64,000 nt of DNA from Bacillus halotolerans (GTDB lineage: Bacteria; Bacillota; Bacilli; Bacillales; Bacillaceae). Below, piece by piece: positions 1-7,318 of the stretch; positions within the stretch are counted from its first letter, which is position 1, and each line of letters opens with the position of its first letter. Both the position numbers and the translations under genes were made by a program. Below the pieces are notes generated by a model. It was not told the DNA's origin. It made no database searches and saw only the letters and a list, made by a program, of their open reading frames with translations. Location: the NCBI RefSeq assembly GCF_001517105.1, contig NZ_LPVF01000008.1, positions 124,001 to 188,000 of the forward strand. The letters are read 5' to 3'.

Positions 1-662
1 AAACGGTCATCATCACTGCAGGAAACGGCGCATTCAAACCAAGAAAGCTCGAGCTTGATACAGCCGAACAATACGAAGGCAAAAACCTTCACTACTTCGT
101 TGATGATTTACAAAAATTCGCCGGCAGACGCGTTGTGATTCTGGGCGGAGGAGATTCAGCGGTTGACTGGGCGCTTATGCTTGAGCCAATCGCAAAAGAA
201 GTTTCCATCGTTCACCGCCGCGATAAATTCCGCGCGCATGAGCACAGTGTGGAAAACCTTCACGCATCTAAAGTGAATGTCCTGACTCCATTTGTTCCGA
301 CAGAGCTCATCGGAGAAGACAAAATCGAACAGCTTGTGCTTGAGGAAGTGAAAGGCGAGCGCAAAGAGATTTTAGAAATCGATGACTTAATTGTCAACTA
401 CGGCTTCGTCTCATCTCTTGGACCGATTAAAAACTGGGGACTTGAAATTGAGAAAAATTCCATTGTCGTCAAATCAACGATGGAAACAAATATCGAAGGC
501 TTCTTCGCAGCAGGTGACATTTGCACATACGAAGGAAAAGTCAACCTGATCGCAAGCGGCTTCGGCGAAGCACCGACAGCTGTTAACAACGCGAAAGCTT
601 ATATGGACCCGAAAGCTCGCGTACAGCCTCTGCACTCTACAAGTCTTTTTGAAAATAAATAA
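1..662 (+). CDS. yumC: Ferredoxin-NADP(+) reductase, C-terminal part (cut by window edge)
   Basis: Reduces ferredoxin or flavodoxin with NADPH; thioredoxin-reductase-like FNR family. The frame is open from position 3, so the gene starts before the window and about 219 residues are visible of roughly 330. The NADPH-binding turn [15 protein letters not shown] lies near the visible N-terminus, followed by an [10 protein letters not shown] segment that contacts the NADPH phosphate in this family. The FAD-binding end has [20 protein letters not shown] and a helix with [11 protein letters not shown]. The TAA stop is directly followed by a terminator shared with the convergent yuzG. Identification is firm from family motifs and from the neighbours yuzG and guaC. 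Confidence 0.93.
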   Translation, partial: TVIITAGNGAFKPRKLELDTAEQYEGKNLHYFVDDLQKFAGRRVVILGGGDSAVDWALMLEPIAKEVSIVHRRDKFRAHEHSVENLHASKVNVLTPFVPTELIGEDKIEQLVLEEVKGERKEILEIDDLIVNYGFVSSLGPIKNWGLEIEKNSIVVKSTMETNIEGFFAAGDICTYEGKVNLIASGFGEAPTAVNNAKAYMDPKARVQPLHSTSLFENK

Positions 663-663
663 T

Positions 664-706
664 AAAAAAAGGAGCTTGTGTCAAGATGACACAGCTCCTT
701 TTTTAT
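664..706. terminator. Bidirectional terminator between yumC and yuzG
   Basis: A stem of about 14 bp (669-683 with 687-700, one bulged T, AGA loop) is flanked by A-rich sequence on the left and a T-run on the right. It can stop yumC on the plus strand and yuzG on the minus strand; the yuzG stop codon lies in its right edge. Confidence 0.85.
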
Positions 707-843
707 TTGAAGATATTTATATAATTCATCGCAGTTCCGATAACCAGCGCAATCACAAGGGCTGCTACAACCCAGATCGTGGTCATGATAATGCGGTCTT
801 GGATCTTTTGGGACTTCGGTGTTTGTTCTTCGTTTTGAGTCAT
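703..843 (-). CDS. yuzG: Small single-pass membrane protein YuzG
   Basis: A 46-residue protein whose function is unknown to me. Residues 1-18 are polar (MTQNEEQTPKSQKIQDR) and residues about 19-40 form one hydrophobic membrane segment (IIMTTIWVVAALVIALVIG), ending in a short tail NYINIFK. The start ATG is preceded by a GAAAGGAG-type ribosome binding site. It is convergent with yumC and shares its terminator. The symbol comes from matching my memory of the B. subtilis yumC-yuzG-guaC order and the protein size. Confidence 0.8.
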   Translation of the reverse strand: MTQNEEQTPKSQKIQDRIIMTTIWVVAALVIALVIGTAMNYINIFK

Positions 844-871
844 CTCCACTCGCTCCTTTCACATGTCCATG

Positions 872-1021
872 TCATAAAGAAAGCCTGGTGCTGAAGGACC
901 AAGCTGTGCTGAACTTATATATTAGCGTCTTATCATCCGCTCTATGAGACCATTCGTTAAGACTATGATACCCAAACTCATCCTGAATGACAAGCTTCCG
1001 CACCTGAATCACATCCATCAT
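872..1021 (-). CDS. Possible 49-residue ORF upstream of yuzG, unrecognised
   Basis: The frame is open for about 63 codons; the first ATG pair gives a 49-residue product starting [20 protein letters not shown]. Composition is protein-like, but the nearest purine-rich stretch (GGAGAGG) is about 19 nt before the ATG, too far for a normal start. The ORF fills the yuzG-guaC gap and ends about 30 nt before the yuzG ATG. It could be a gene remnant, a leader ORF or chance. I recognise no family. Confidence 0.25.
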   Translation of the reverse strand: MMDVIQVRKLVIQDEFGYHSLNEWSHRADDKTLIYKFSTAWSFSTRLSL

Positions 1022-1033
1022 CAGATAAATCGT

Positions 1034-1062
1034 TTGACATCCTCTCCAAAACAGAGTACATT
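1034..1062 (+). promoter_or_regulatory. Likely sigma-A promoter of guaC
   Basis: A perfect -35 TTGACA (1034-1039) is followed after 17 bp by TACATT (1057-1062), about 60 bp before the guaC start. No purine-riboswitch fold was seen between promoter and gene. Confidence 0.6.
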
Positions 1063-1122
1063 ATACAAGGCGAACATTTGGTATATATTCATCATAAATA
1101 TTCGTATTTAGGAGTGGATTCT

Positions 1123-2103
1123 ATGGAAAACGTGTTTGATTACGAAGATATTCAGCTAATTCCTGCAAAATGCATTGTGAACAGCCGTTCTGAATGTGAT
1201 ACATCCGTGCGTTTAGGCGGACGTACATTTAAATTGCCCGTCGTTCCTGCCAATATGCAGACGATTATAGATGAGAAACTTGCGGTTTCATTAGCCGAAA
1301 ACGGCTACTTTTATGTGATGCACCGCTTTGAACCTGAAAAACGGATTGACTTTATAAAGGACATGAACGCACGCGGCCTATTCTCTTCTATCAGCGTTGG
1401 GGTCAAAGATGAGGAGTATGCATTTGTCCGTCACCTGGCAGAAGAAAATCTGGTCCCTGAATACGTGACCATCGACATCGCTCACGGACATTCCAATGCC
1501 GTCATTGAGATGATTCAGCACCTCAAAAAGCATCTTCCGGACAGCTTTGTCATCGCGGGAAATGTCGGAACACCGGAAGCGGTCAGAGAGCTCGAAAATG
1601 CCGGAGCGGATGCCACAAAAGTCGGCATCGGACCGGGAAAAGTATGTATAACGAAAATTAAAACCGGTTTCGGCACAGGCGGATGGCAATTAGCCGCGCT
1701 GCGCTGGTGCGCAAAAGCCGCCAGCAAACCGATTATCGCGGATGGCGGAATCCGCACCCATGGCGACATCGCAAAATCAATCCGATTCGGCGCCACCATG
1801 GTCATGATCGGTTCACTATTTGCCGGACACGAGGAATCACCGGGACAAACCATTGAAAAAGACGGAAAGCTCTACAAAGAATACTTTGGCTCAGCCTCTG
1901 AATATCAAAAAGGCGAAAAGAAAAATGTCGAAGGCAAAAAAATGCACGTAGAGCATAAAGGCGCAATCATGGATACGCTGACTGAAATGGAACAGGATCT
2001 TCAATCTTCTATTTCTTATGCTGGCGGAACTAAGCTGGAGGCTATCCGCAATGTGGATTATGTCATCGTGAAGAATTCAATTTTCAATGGAGATAAGTAT
2101 TAA
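1123..2103 (+). CDS. guaC: GMP reductase
   Basis: Converts GMP to IMP with NADPH and releases ammonia, returning guanine nucleotides to the purine pool; cytoplasmic TIM-barrel enzyme of the IMPDH/GMPR family. The product is 326 residues. The catalytic cysteine is Cys175 in [17 protein letters not shown], and the phosphate-binding part contains [15 protein letters not shown]. An ATG 45 nt upstream is in frame, but the start at 1123 has GGAGTG about 7 nt before it and gives the usual family length. The gene has its own promoter and terminator and is monocistronic. Confidence 0.96.
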   Translation: MENVFDYEDIQLIPAKCIVNSRSECDTSVRLGGRTFKLPVVPANMQTIIDEKLAVSLAENGYFYVMHRFEPEKRIDFIKDMNARGLFSSISVGVKDEEYAFVRHLAEENLVPEYVTIDIAHGHSNAVIEMIQHLKKHLPDSFVIAGNVGTPEAVRELENAGADATKVGIGPGKVCITKIKTGFGTGGWQLAALRWCAKAASKPIIADGGIRTHGDIAKSIRFGATMVMIGSLFAGHEESPGQTIEKDGKLYKEYFGSASEYQKGEKKNVEGKKMHVEHKGAIMDTLTEMEQDLQSSISYAGGTKLEAIRNVDYVIVKNSIFNGDKY

Positions 2104-2108
2104 AATAA

Positions 2109-2150
2109 AAAAAGCCAAGTCAGCGGTTCGCCGCTTGACTTGGCTTTTTC
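2109..2150. terminator. Terminator after guaC
   Basis: A long stem beginning AAAGCCAAGTCAGCGG, with a short loop and a 3' arm ending CTTGACTTGGCTTT, is followed by T5. The A-run on its left makes it usable for yutM on the minus strand too. Confidence 0.88.
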
Positions 2151-2155
2151 TATTA

Positions 2156-2518
2156 TTAGCACTCTTCTGGTTTACCTGCATTCGTCGCTGTCCTGAAAGA
2201 AGAACCGCAGCCGCATGAGGCGATGGCGTTTGGATTATCGATGGTAAAACCGCCGCCAAGCATGGATTGCTTAAAGTCTATAATAGTGCCGTTCATGATA
2301 TCAAGGCTTTCTTTGTCAACGAGAACAGTAATGCCGTGCTCCTCAAACATACTGTCTGCTTCGCTTTTTTCATGCTCAAAGCCCATTCCGTATGAAAGAC
2401 CGCTGCAGCCGCCGCCTTTAACGCCGACACGCAGAAACGCGTTTTCTTCTTCATGCTCTTTCATCATATCTTTTATATGCAAAGCTGCTGCTTCTGTAAT
2501 TGTTACAGGGTTGCTCAT
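2156..2518 (-). CDS. yutM: A-type iron-sulfur carrier, HesB/IscA/SufA family
   Basis: A 120-residue A-type carrier that binds an Fe-S cluster or iron and passes it to target proteins. The three conserved cysteines are present: Cys38 in GGGCSGLSYG, and Cys102 and Cys104 in ASCGCGSSF. The start ATG follows AAAAGGAGG. In my memory of B. subtilis 168 the pair paiB-paiA separates guaC from this gene; here the two are only 52 bp apart. It belongs to a group of small iron-sulfur and redox genes in the first 7 kb. Confidence 0.92.
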   Translation of the reverse strand: MSNPVTITEAAALHIKDMMKEHEEENAFLRVGVKGGGCSGLSYGMGFEHEKSEADSMFEEHGITVLVDKESLDIMNGTIIDFKQSMLGGGFTIDNPNAIASCGCGSSFRTATNAGKPEEC

Positions 2519-2596
2519 TAATGTGAACCTCCTTTTAAAAACCGGATGTTGTCTTTTATTATAAACTTGATCGGCTCATTTCTCAAACTAGCTGTT

Positions 2597-3451
2597 TTAT
2601 AAAAAATAGACGCCCTCACAAACAGTCTCTGCCGGACCTGTCATCATCACATGGCCGTTCTCTTTCCAATTAATGACCAAATCTCCGCCCGCTAAATGAA
2701 CCGTAATGTCTTCATTTCGTCTTGATACGCCGTTTAAAACAGATGCGACAGCCGCTGCACAAGCGCCTGTTCCGCAAGCCTGTGTGATGCCTGATCCCCG
2801 TTCCCACACGCGGAAGTGCAGTTCATGCTCATTCACAGTTTCCACAAACTCGACATTCACACCTTCCGGAAATCTAGGATCTTTTTCAATCACCGGTCCC
2901 AGTGTCGTCAGCGGAGCGTGTTCAATATCGGCAACCGGAAAAACGATATGAGGATTGCCCATGGAAACCGCGGTGCCTTTTAGTTCAGCTTCGCCAAATG
3001 TCATTGTTTCATTAATGGTTTGCTCCTCACCGCCGCCAAGCATCGGAAGCTCGGCTTTTGTCAGACGCGGTTCACCCATATCGACAGTGACAACATTCAC
3101 TTTTCCGTTTTCAGCTTGAACCTCCGCTTTCACAAGCCCGGAGAGGGTTTCAATCAGAAAAGATGTTTCCTCAACCAGCTTATGCTCATACGCGTATTTT
3201 GCAACGCAGCGCAGGCCGTTGCCGCAGTTTTTCCCTTCAGACCCGTCATTATTAAAAATCCGCATTTTGACAGGTGCTTGATCTGAAGGACATATGAGGA
3301 TCATTCCGTCGGAGCCGATCCCTGTATAAACGGAAGACACTTGAACCGCTATTTCAGACAGTTGTTCTTCCGGCAGTTGTTCTTCAAATTGATTCACGTA
3401 TATATAGCTGTTTCCAAGTCCGTGCATTTTGGTAAATCGAAATGAGTTCAT
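2597..3451 (-). CDS. dapF: Diaminopimelate epimerase
   Basis: Interconverts LL- and meso-diaminopimelate in lysine and peptidoglycan synthesis; PLP-independent. The product is 284 residues. The two catalytic cysteines are Cys76 ([15 protein letters not shown]) and Cys226 ([14 protein letters not shown]). The upstream ATG at 3463 lies on the GGAGG ribosome binding site itself, so I start at 3451, five bases after GGAGG. It has no terminator of its own before yutM. Confidence 0.96.
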   Translation of the reverse strand: MNSFRFTKMHGLGNSYIYVNQFEEQLPEEQLSEIAVQVSSVYTGIGSDGMILICPSDQAPVKMRIFNNDGSEGKNCGNGLRCVAKYAYEHKLVEETSFLIETLSGLVKAEVQAENGKVNVVTVDMGEPRLTKAELPMLGGGEEQTINETMTFGEAELKGTAVSMGNPHIVFPVADIEHAPLTTLGPVIEKDPRFPEGVNVEFVETVNEHELHFRVWERGSGITQACGTGACAAAVASVLNGVSRRNEDITVHLAGGDLVINWKENGHVMMTGPAETVCEGVYFL

Positions 3452-3536
3452 AGATGCCTCCAACTTTTTCTCTTTTTCTTAGTATAAAAGCTATTATAAA
3501 CGGACACAATACAATTATCCCCCGTTTTTCATACAT

Positions 3537-3572
3537 AAAAGCTCCTTGCAATTACGCAAGGAGCTTTTATCT
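3537..3572. terminator. Terminator between dapF start region and yutK end
   Basis: A perfect 13-bp stem (AAAAGCTCCTTGC with GCAAGGAGCTTTT, 6-nt loop) has a T-run when read on the minus strand. It ends the yutK transcript. Confidence 0.88.
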
Positions 3573-3573
3573 T

Positions 3574-4788
3574 TTATATGAACATGCCAGCAATAGCCGC
3601 GCTCAGCAGATTGGCTAATGTTCCCGCTAGAACAGCCTTTAACCCGAGGCGTGCGATATCTGAGCGGCGGCTTGGCGCTAAACCGCCAAGCGTACCGAGC
3701 ATAATCGCAATCGAGGAGAAATTTGCGAATCCGCATAACGCAAAACTGATAATCGTAGCGGTTTTTTTAGAAAACTCGCCGATGTGCGGACCGAAGTTAG
3801 AATAAGCGACAAACTCATTCAGCACCAATTTCTGGCCGATAAAGCTTCCGGCATGCAAGGCTTCATGCCATGGCACACCAATCATAAAGGCGATTGGAGA
3901 AAACACATAGCCGAGGATAGATTCTAATGTGACATCTTTTAAACCGAACAAGCCAAAAACACCGCCGAGAATACCGTTGACCACGGCGATTAATGCGACG
4001 AATGCAAGCAGCATCGCACCAACGTTCAGCGCAATTTGCAGACCTGTTGACGCACCCTTTGCAGCCGCGTCAATCACATTGGCCGCTCCTTCGCCTTCAT
4101 CCATTTTGAAATCGCCTTTTACTGTTTGCGGCGTTTCCGTTTCAGGAATGATTAATTTTCCGAAAACCAGACCCGCAGGAGCAGCCATGAAGCTCGCCGC
4201 GAGCAAGAATTCAATCGGAATACCGAGAAGGGCGTAACCAAACAAAGTTGAACCCGCAACAGCCGATAGACCGCTCGTCATAATTGTAAACAGTTCAGAG
4301 CGCGTCAGCCCTGCAATAAGGGGCCTGATCACTAACGGAGATTCCGATTGCCCTACAAAAATATTAGCAGCAGCCGCAAGAGATTCCGTTTTGCTTGTCC
4401 CAAGAAGCTTCGACAATCCGCCGCCGATCACACGGAAAATGAGCTGCATGATTTTCAAATGATATAAAACTGCAATCAGTGCTGAGAAGAAAATGATAAC
4501 AGGCAGTACACTTAATGCAAACGCCGGGCTGTCGCCGACTTTTAAAAGCGGCCCAAATATGAAACTGATGCCTTCATTGGCATAATCAATCAGAAGCTGT
4601 ACACGGCTTGAAAACCATAAAAAAACAGCGCGTCCCGCTTCCCATTTCAACACGATGTATCCAAACGCCACCTGTATACATAAACCAACGATGACGGTTC
4701 TTATTCTAATATTGCTTTTCTTTTCTGAAAATAAAAACGCGATGGCGATTATCCCAACTGCGCCGAGCAGTCCCCAAAGAACATTCAT
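3574..4788 (-). CDS. yutK: Concentrative nucleoside transporter (CNT/NupC family)
   Basis: An integral membrane nucleoside importer of 404 residues, the usual length for bacterial NupC-type carriers. It has an N-terminal helix (MNVLWGLLGAVGIIAIAFLF), several further hydrophobic segments and family-like stretches such as FVGQSESPLVIRPLI and ALCGFANFSSIAIMLG, which carry the substrate-contacting polar residues in CNT proteins. Its gene sits alone between two terminators. The exact nucleoside cannot be read from sequence; proximity to guaC is suggestive only. Confidence 0.9.
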   Translation of the reverse strand: MNVLWGLLGAVGIIAIAFLFSEKKSNIRIRTVIVGLCIQVAFGYIVLKWEAGRAVFLWFSSRVQLLIDYANEGISFIFGPLLKVGDSPAFALSVLPVIIFFSALIAVLYHLKIMQLIFRVIGGGLSKLLGTSKTESLAAAANIFVGQSESPLVIRPLIAGLTRSELFTIMTSGLSAVAGSTLFGYALLGIPIEFLLAASFMAAPAGLVFGKLIIPETETPQTVKGDFKMDEGEGAANVIDAAAKGASTGLQIALNVGAMLLAFVALIAVVNGILGGVFGLFGLKDVTLESILGYVFSPIAFMIGVPWHEALHAGSFIGQKLVLNEFVAYSNFGPHIGEFSKKTATIISFALCGFANFSSIAIMLGTLGGLAPSRRSDIARLGLKAVLAGTLANLLSAAIAGMFI

Positions 4789-4890
4789 GAATACACCTAC
4801 ACCTCTTAAAATTTATTTAAAACAAATCTTTTATACGATAACAATAATATTTTTTGATGTCTACACATTTTTTCAGTACTTTTGTACCGC

Positions 4891-4922
4891 AAAATAAAAA
4901 AGGGCCTGAGACAGGCCCTTTT
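4891..4922 (-). terminator. Terminator after yuzB
   Basis: A perfect 9-bp stem AAGGGCCTG/CAGGCCCTT with an AGA loop (4900-4920) is followed on the minus strand by a T-rich run. Confidence 0.88.
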
Positions 4923-4924
4923 CT

Positions 4925-5161
4925 TCAAAACATTGGGTTTTCTTCAATAAATGTATATATATTCTCAACAAGCTCAGCAGGTGTTTCACCCGTAACGACT
5001 TCTCCGTTTACTAGAGCGAATAGTGATTCCATACATTTTCCGCAATAGCTTAAACAGCCGTATTCAAGAACATCCAGATTCGGATCTTTCTCTAAAATCG
5101 CTCGGGCTTCCTGAGAGCCGTGAGCCAGATTGCTGACACAAAATTCAATCATTGGATTCAT
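4925..5161 (-). CDS. yuzB: Small cysteine-rich protein YuzB (DUF1450)
   Basis: A 78-residue protein of unknown function. It has Cys8 near the N-terminus and a cluster Cys36-x3-Cys40-x2-Cys43 in [10 protein letters not shown]. This spacing resembles thioredoxin-fold 2Fe-2S ferredoxin domains, which is an inference from the pattern only. Monocistronic with its own terminator; the ATG follows an AGGTGA ribosome binding site. Surrounded by yutM, yutJ, yuzD and yutI, all redox or Fe-S proteins. Confidence 0.85.
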   Translation of the reverse strand: MNPMIEFCVSNLAHGSQEARAILEKDPNLDVLEYGCLSYCGKCMESLFALVNGEVVTGETPAELVENIYTFIEENPMF

Positions 5162-5319
5162 GCGGTTTCACCTCACATATGAACATTATCGCGAATTTTT
5201 CACTATTCGTCAAAGACAACGAACGCATCAAAATTTATTATCGTAACATATCATTCCCGCAATAACGTTCTACTAATTTGCGTTTTAAAGCTAATTTGTA
5301 GGTTATTTTGAAACTAATA

Positions 5320-5348
5320 TTGTGATTTTAGATCAAATTCGATATAAT
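5320..5348 (+). promoter_or_regulatory. Likely sigma-A promoter of yutJ
   Basis: TTGTGA (5320-5325), a 17-bp spacer and a perfect TATAAT (5343-5348), about 77 bp before the yutJ ATG. The rest of the 263-bp yuzB-yutJ gap is AT-rich and shows no ORF. Confidence 0.65.
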
Positions 5349-5424
5349 TCTAGATGTTATTTTACAAAGTTCGTATTTTTCATCAATGTGTCTATCATAC
5401 TCTTCGGGTTAAAGGGGAATTCAA

Positions 5425-6492
5425 ATGAAAAAATTGGTCTTGATCGGCGGAGGTTACGGAAACATGCGTGTTCTTCATCGCTTATTGCCCAACCAGCTGC
5501 CTCATGATGTTTCAATCACGTTAATTGACAGAAATCCTTATCACTGCTTAAAAACAGAATATTATGCCCTTGCCGCAGGCACAATTTCTGACCACCATAT
5601 CAGAGTAACGTTCCCAGAGCACCCTCGCCTGGATGTCGAGTACGGCGATATTTCATCAATTGATATTGCACAAAAACAAGTGCTGTTCCATGACCGCGAA
5701 CCGATTTCTTATGATGACGCAGTGATCGGGCTCGGCTGCGAGGATAAATATCATAACGTTCCGGGAGCGCCCGAATTCACCTACAGCATTCAAACCATCG
5801 ATCAGTCCCGCGAAACCTATCAAAAGCTGAACAACTTATGCGCCGAAGCGACTGTTGCCATTGTCGGAGCAGGCCTTAGCGGCGTTGAACTTGCAAGTGA
5901 ATTAAGAGAAAGCCGTGACGATCTGAACATTATTTTGTTTGACCGCGGAGATCTCATTTTATCAAGCTTTCCCGAGCGTTTGAGCAAATATGTGCAAAAA
6001 TGGTTCGAAGAGCACGGTGTCCGCATTATTAACAGGGCAAATATCACAAGAGTAGAAGAAGGCGTTGTGTATAACCACGATGACGCAATTTCCGCAGACG
6101 CCATCGTATGGACAGCCGGCATACAGCCGAATAAAGTCGTCAGAGACTTGGATGTGGAAAAGGACGCACAAGGCCGTGTCGTGTTAACCCCTCATCACAA
6201 TGTCCCGGGTGATGAACATCTGTACGTTGTCGGAGATTGTGCCAGCCTTCCTCACGCACCGAGTGCCCAGCTGGCAGAAGCTCAAGCAGAACAGATTGTC
6301 CAAATATTGCAAAAACGCTGGAATGGTGAAGCCCTTCCTGAATCAATGCCTCAGTTTAAGCTGAAAGGCGTTTTAGGTTCACTCGGAAAAAAAGCCGGCT
6401 TCGGACTTGTTGCTGACCGGCCGCTGATCGGCCGTGTTCCGCGTTTGCTGAAATCCGGCTTGCTGTGGATGTACAAACACCATAACGGATAA
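5425..6492 (+). CDS. yutJ: NADH dehydrogenase-like flavoprotein
   Basis: A 355-residue type-II NADH dehydrogenase-like FAD enzyme, peripheral to the membrane in this family. The FAD-binding N-terminus has LIGGGYGNMRVLHRL, the NADH-binding fold has IVGAGLSGVELASEL (about residue 145), and the C-terminal FAD site has YVVGDCASLP (about residue 270). Start ATG at 5425 follows AAAGGGG. It ends in a short basic helix rather than a long amphipathic anchor. Substrate and partner quinone are not visible; it may be a respiratory side enzyme or a ferredoxin- or thiol-linked oxidoreductase. Confidence 0.88.
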   Translation: MKKLVLIGGGYGNMRVLHRLLPNQLPHDVSITLIDRNPYHCLKTEYYALAAGTISDHHIRVTFPEHPRLDVEYGDISSIDIAQKQVLFHDREPISYDDAVIGLGCEDKYHNVPGAPEFTYSIQTIDQSRETYQKLNNLCAEATVAIVGAGLSGVELASELRESRDDLNIILFDRGDLILSSFPERLSKYVQKWFEEHGVRIINRANITRVEEGVVYNHDDAISADAIVWTAGIQPNKVVRDLDVEKDAQGRVVLTPHHNVPGDEHLYVVGDCASLPHAPSAQLAEAQAEQIVQILQKRWNGEALPESMPQFKLKGVLGSLGKKAGFGLVADRPLIGRVPRLLKSGLLWMYKHHNG

Positions 6493-6496
6493 TAGC

Positions 6497-6526
6497 AGAA
6501 CCGCTGATGAAGTCAGCGGTTTTCTG
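6497..6526. terminator. Bidirectional terminator between yutJ and yuzD
   Basis: A stem AGAACCGCTGA/TCAGCGGTTTTCT with a 5-nt loop (6497-6523). The yuzD stop lies inside it. Confidence 0.8.
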
Positions 6527-6839
6527 TATAACCGTATCTCTCCATTTCCTCATATACATCCTTCAATTTCGGATTGCCTTCTCCGACAATTTTATTTTCG
6601 ACGAGGACGAGCGGATAAAAATATTCGTCATTTCTGATTTTTTCCGCAAGCTGTTTTACGTTTTCGGCGTCAGGCGGCTCGTAAATGTCGATGTATTGGA
6701 TTTCAAAAGGCTGATTCGGATATTTTCTTTTCAGAGCAGCCTCAAGCCATTCATATGTATCTTTAGCCGTCGGCATATTGACACAGCTTGCACAAACGGT
6801 TTCTGCCCCATATACGCTGAGCATGACAGTTTTGGTCAT
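6513..6839 (-). CDS. yuzD: Thioredoxin-like protein YuzD (DUF1462)
   Basis: A 108-residue protein with a thioredoxin-like start: a hydrophobic beta strand (VMLSVYG) then the cysteine pair in VCASCVNMPTAKDTYEWL, positioned like a redox CxxC. Known structures of this family are thioredoxin folds of unclear function. The gene is divergent from yutI, the NifU-domain scaffold, with 200 bp between starts. Its ATG has a GGGGGCAC ribosome binding site. Confidence 0.85.
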   Translation of the reverse strand: MTKTVMLSVYGAETVCASCVNMPTAKDTYEWLEAALKRKYPNQPFEIQYIDIYEPPDAENVKQLAEKIRNDEYFYPLVLVENKIVGEGNPKLKDVYEEMERYGYTENR

Positions 6840-6924
6840 TGATAAGTGCCCCCATTTCTCTGCATTACATTCTTTCTATTAAGTATACAGAGACAAAAGA
6901 CGTTTTTATAGAAAAAAACCGTTT

Positions 6925-6952
6925 TTGTGTTCAAGTCTGAATGTGCTATAAT
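6925..6952 (+). promoter_or_regulatory. Promoter of yutI with extended -10
   Basis: TTGTGT (6925-6930), a 16-bp spacer and TGC-TATAAT with the -10 at 6947-6952. The long in-frame ATG at 6941 lies inside this promoter, so a transcript from here cannot use it. This supports the shorter yutI start. Confidence 0.65.
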
Positions 6953-7039
6953 AATGGGAGCAATTCTGCAAACCAAACAATAGATTTTTATTGTTACACT
7001 GAATATAATGGTTTTATGACGACGAAAGGAGCGAATGTC

Positions 7040-7276
7040 ATGACTGAAGTTGAAATGAAAGAACAGGTGCAGGAAGTACTGGACAAACTTCGTCCGTTTT
7101 TACTTCGTGACGGCGGTGACTGTGAGCTTGTAGACATTGATGAAGGTATTGTTAAGCTTCGTCTTTTAGGCGCGTGCGGCAGCTGCCCAAGTTCAACAAT
7201 TACGCTGAAAGCCGGAATTGAACGCGCTCTTCTTGAAGAAGTGCCGGGTGTAATTGAAGTAGAACAAGTCTTTTAA
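7040..7276 (+). CDS. yutI: NifU C-terminal-domain iron-sulfur scaffold
   Basis: A 78-residue Nfu-type protein that carries and hands on Fe-S clusters. The cluster-binding motif CGSCPSS (CxxC) is at about residues 46-52 in [16 protein letters not shown]. The ATG at 7040 follows AAAGGAG with ideal spacing. The in-frame ATG at 6941, which would give 111 residues, overlaps the promoter -10 and has no ribosome binding site. Monocistronic, ending in a strong terminator. Confidence 0.92.
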   Translation: MTEVEMKEQVQEVLDKLRPFLLRDGGDCELVDIDEGIVKLRLLGACGSCPSSTITLKAGIERALLEEVPGVIEVEQVF

Positions 7277-7282
7277 TAAAGC

Positions 7283-7318
7283 AGCCAGGCTGATATTTGA
7301 TCAGCCTGGCTTTTTTTA
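7283..7318. terminator. Bidirectional terminator between yutI and yuxL
   Basis: A perfect 12-bp stem AGCCAGGCTGAT/ATCAGCCTGGCT (7283-7294 with 7300-7311) followed by T7. Confidence 0.92.

Noticed and set aside
1069-1122. Purine riboswitch in front of guaC
   Set aside because: No paired P1 or conserved loop sequences of the guanine or adenine aptamer can be found in the short leader.
5320-5337. Rex operator at the yutJ promoter
   Set aside because: TTGTGA matches the left half, but the right half does not fit TTCACAA; it is simply the -35 element.
6941-7039. Longer yutI start giving 111 residues
   Set aside because: The ATG at 6941 lies inside the promoter -10 region and has no ribosome binding site; ATG 7040 follows AAAGGAG.
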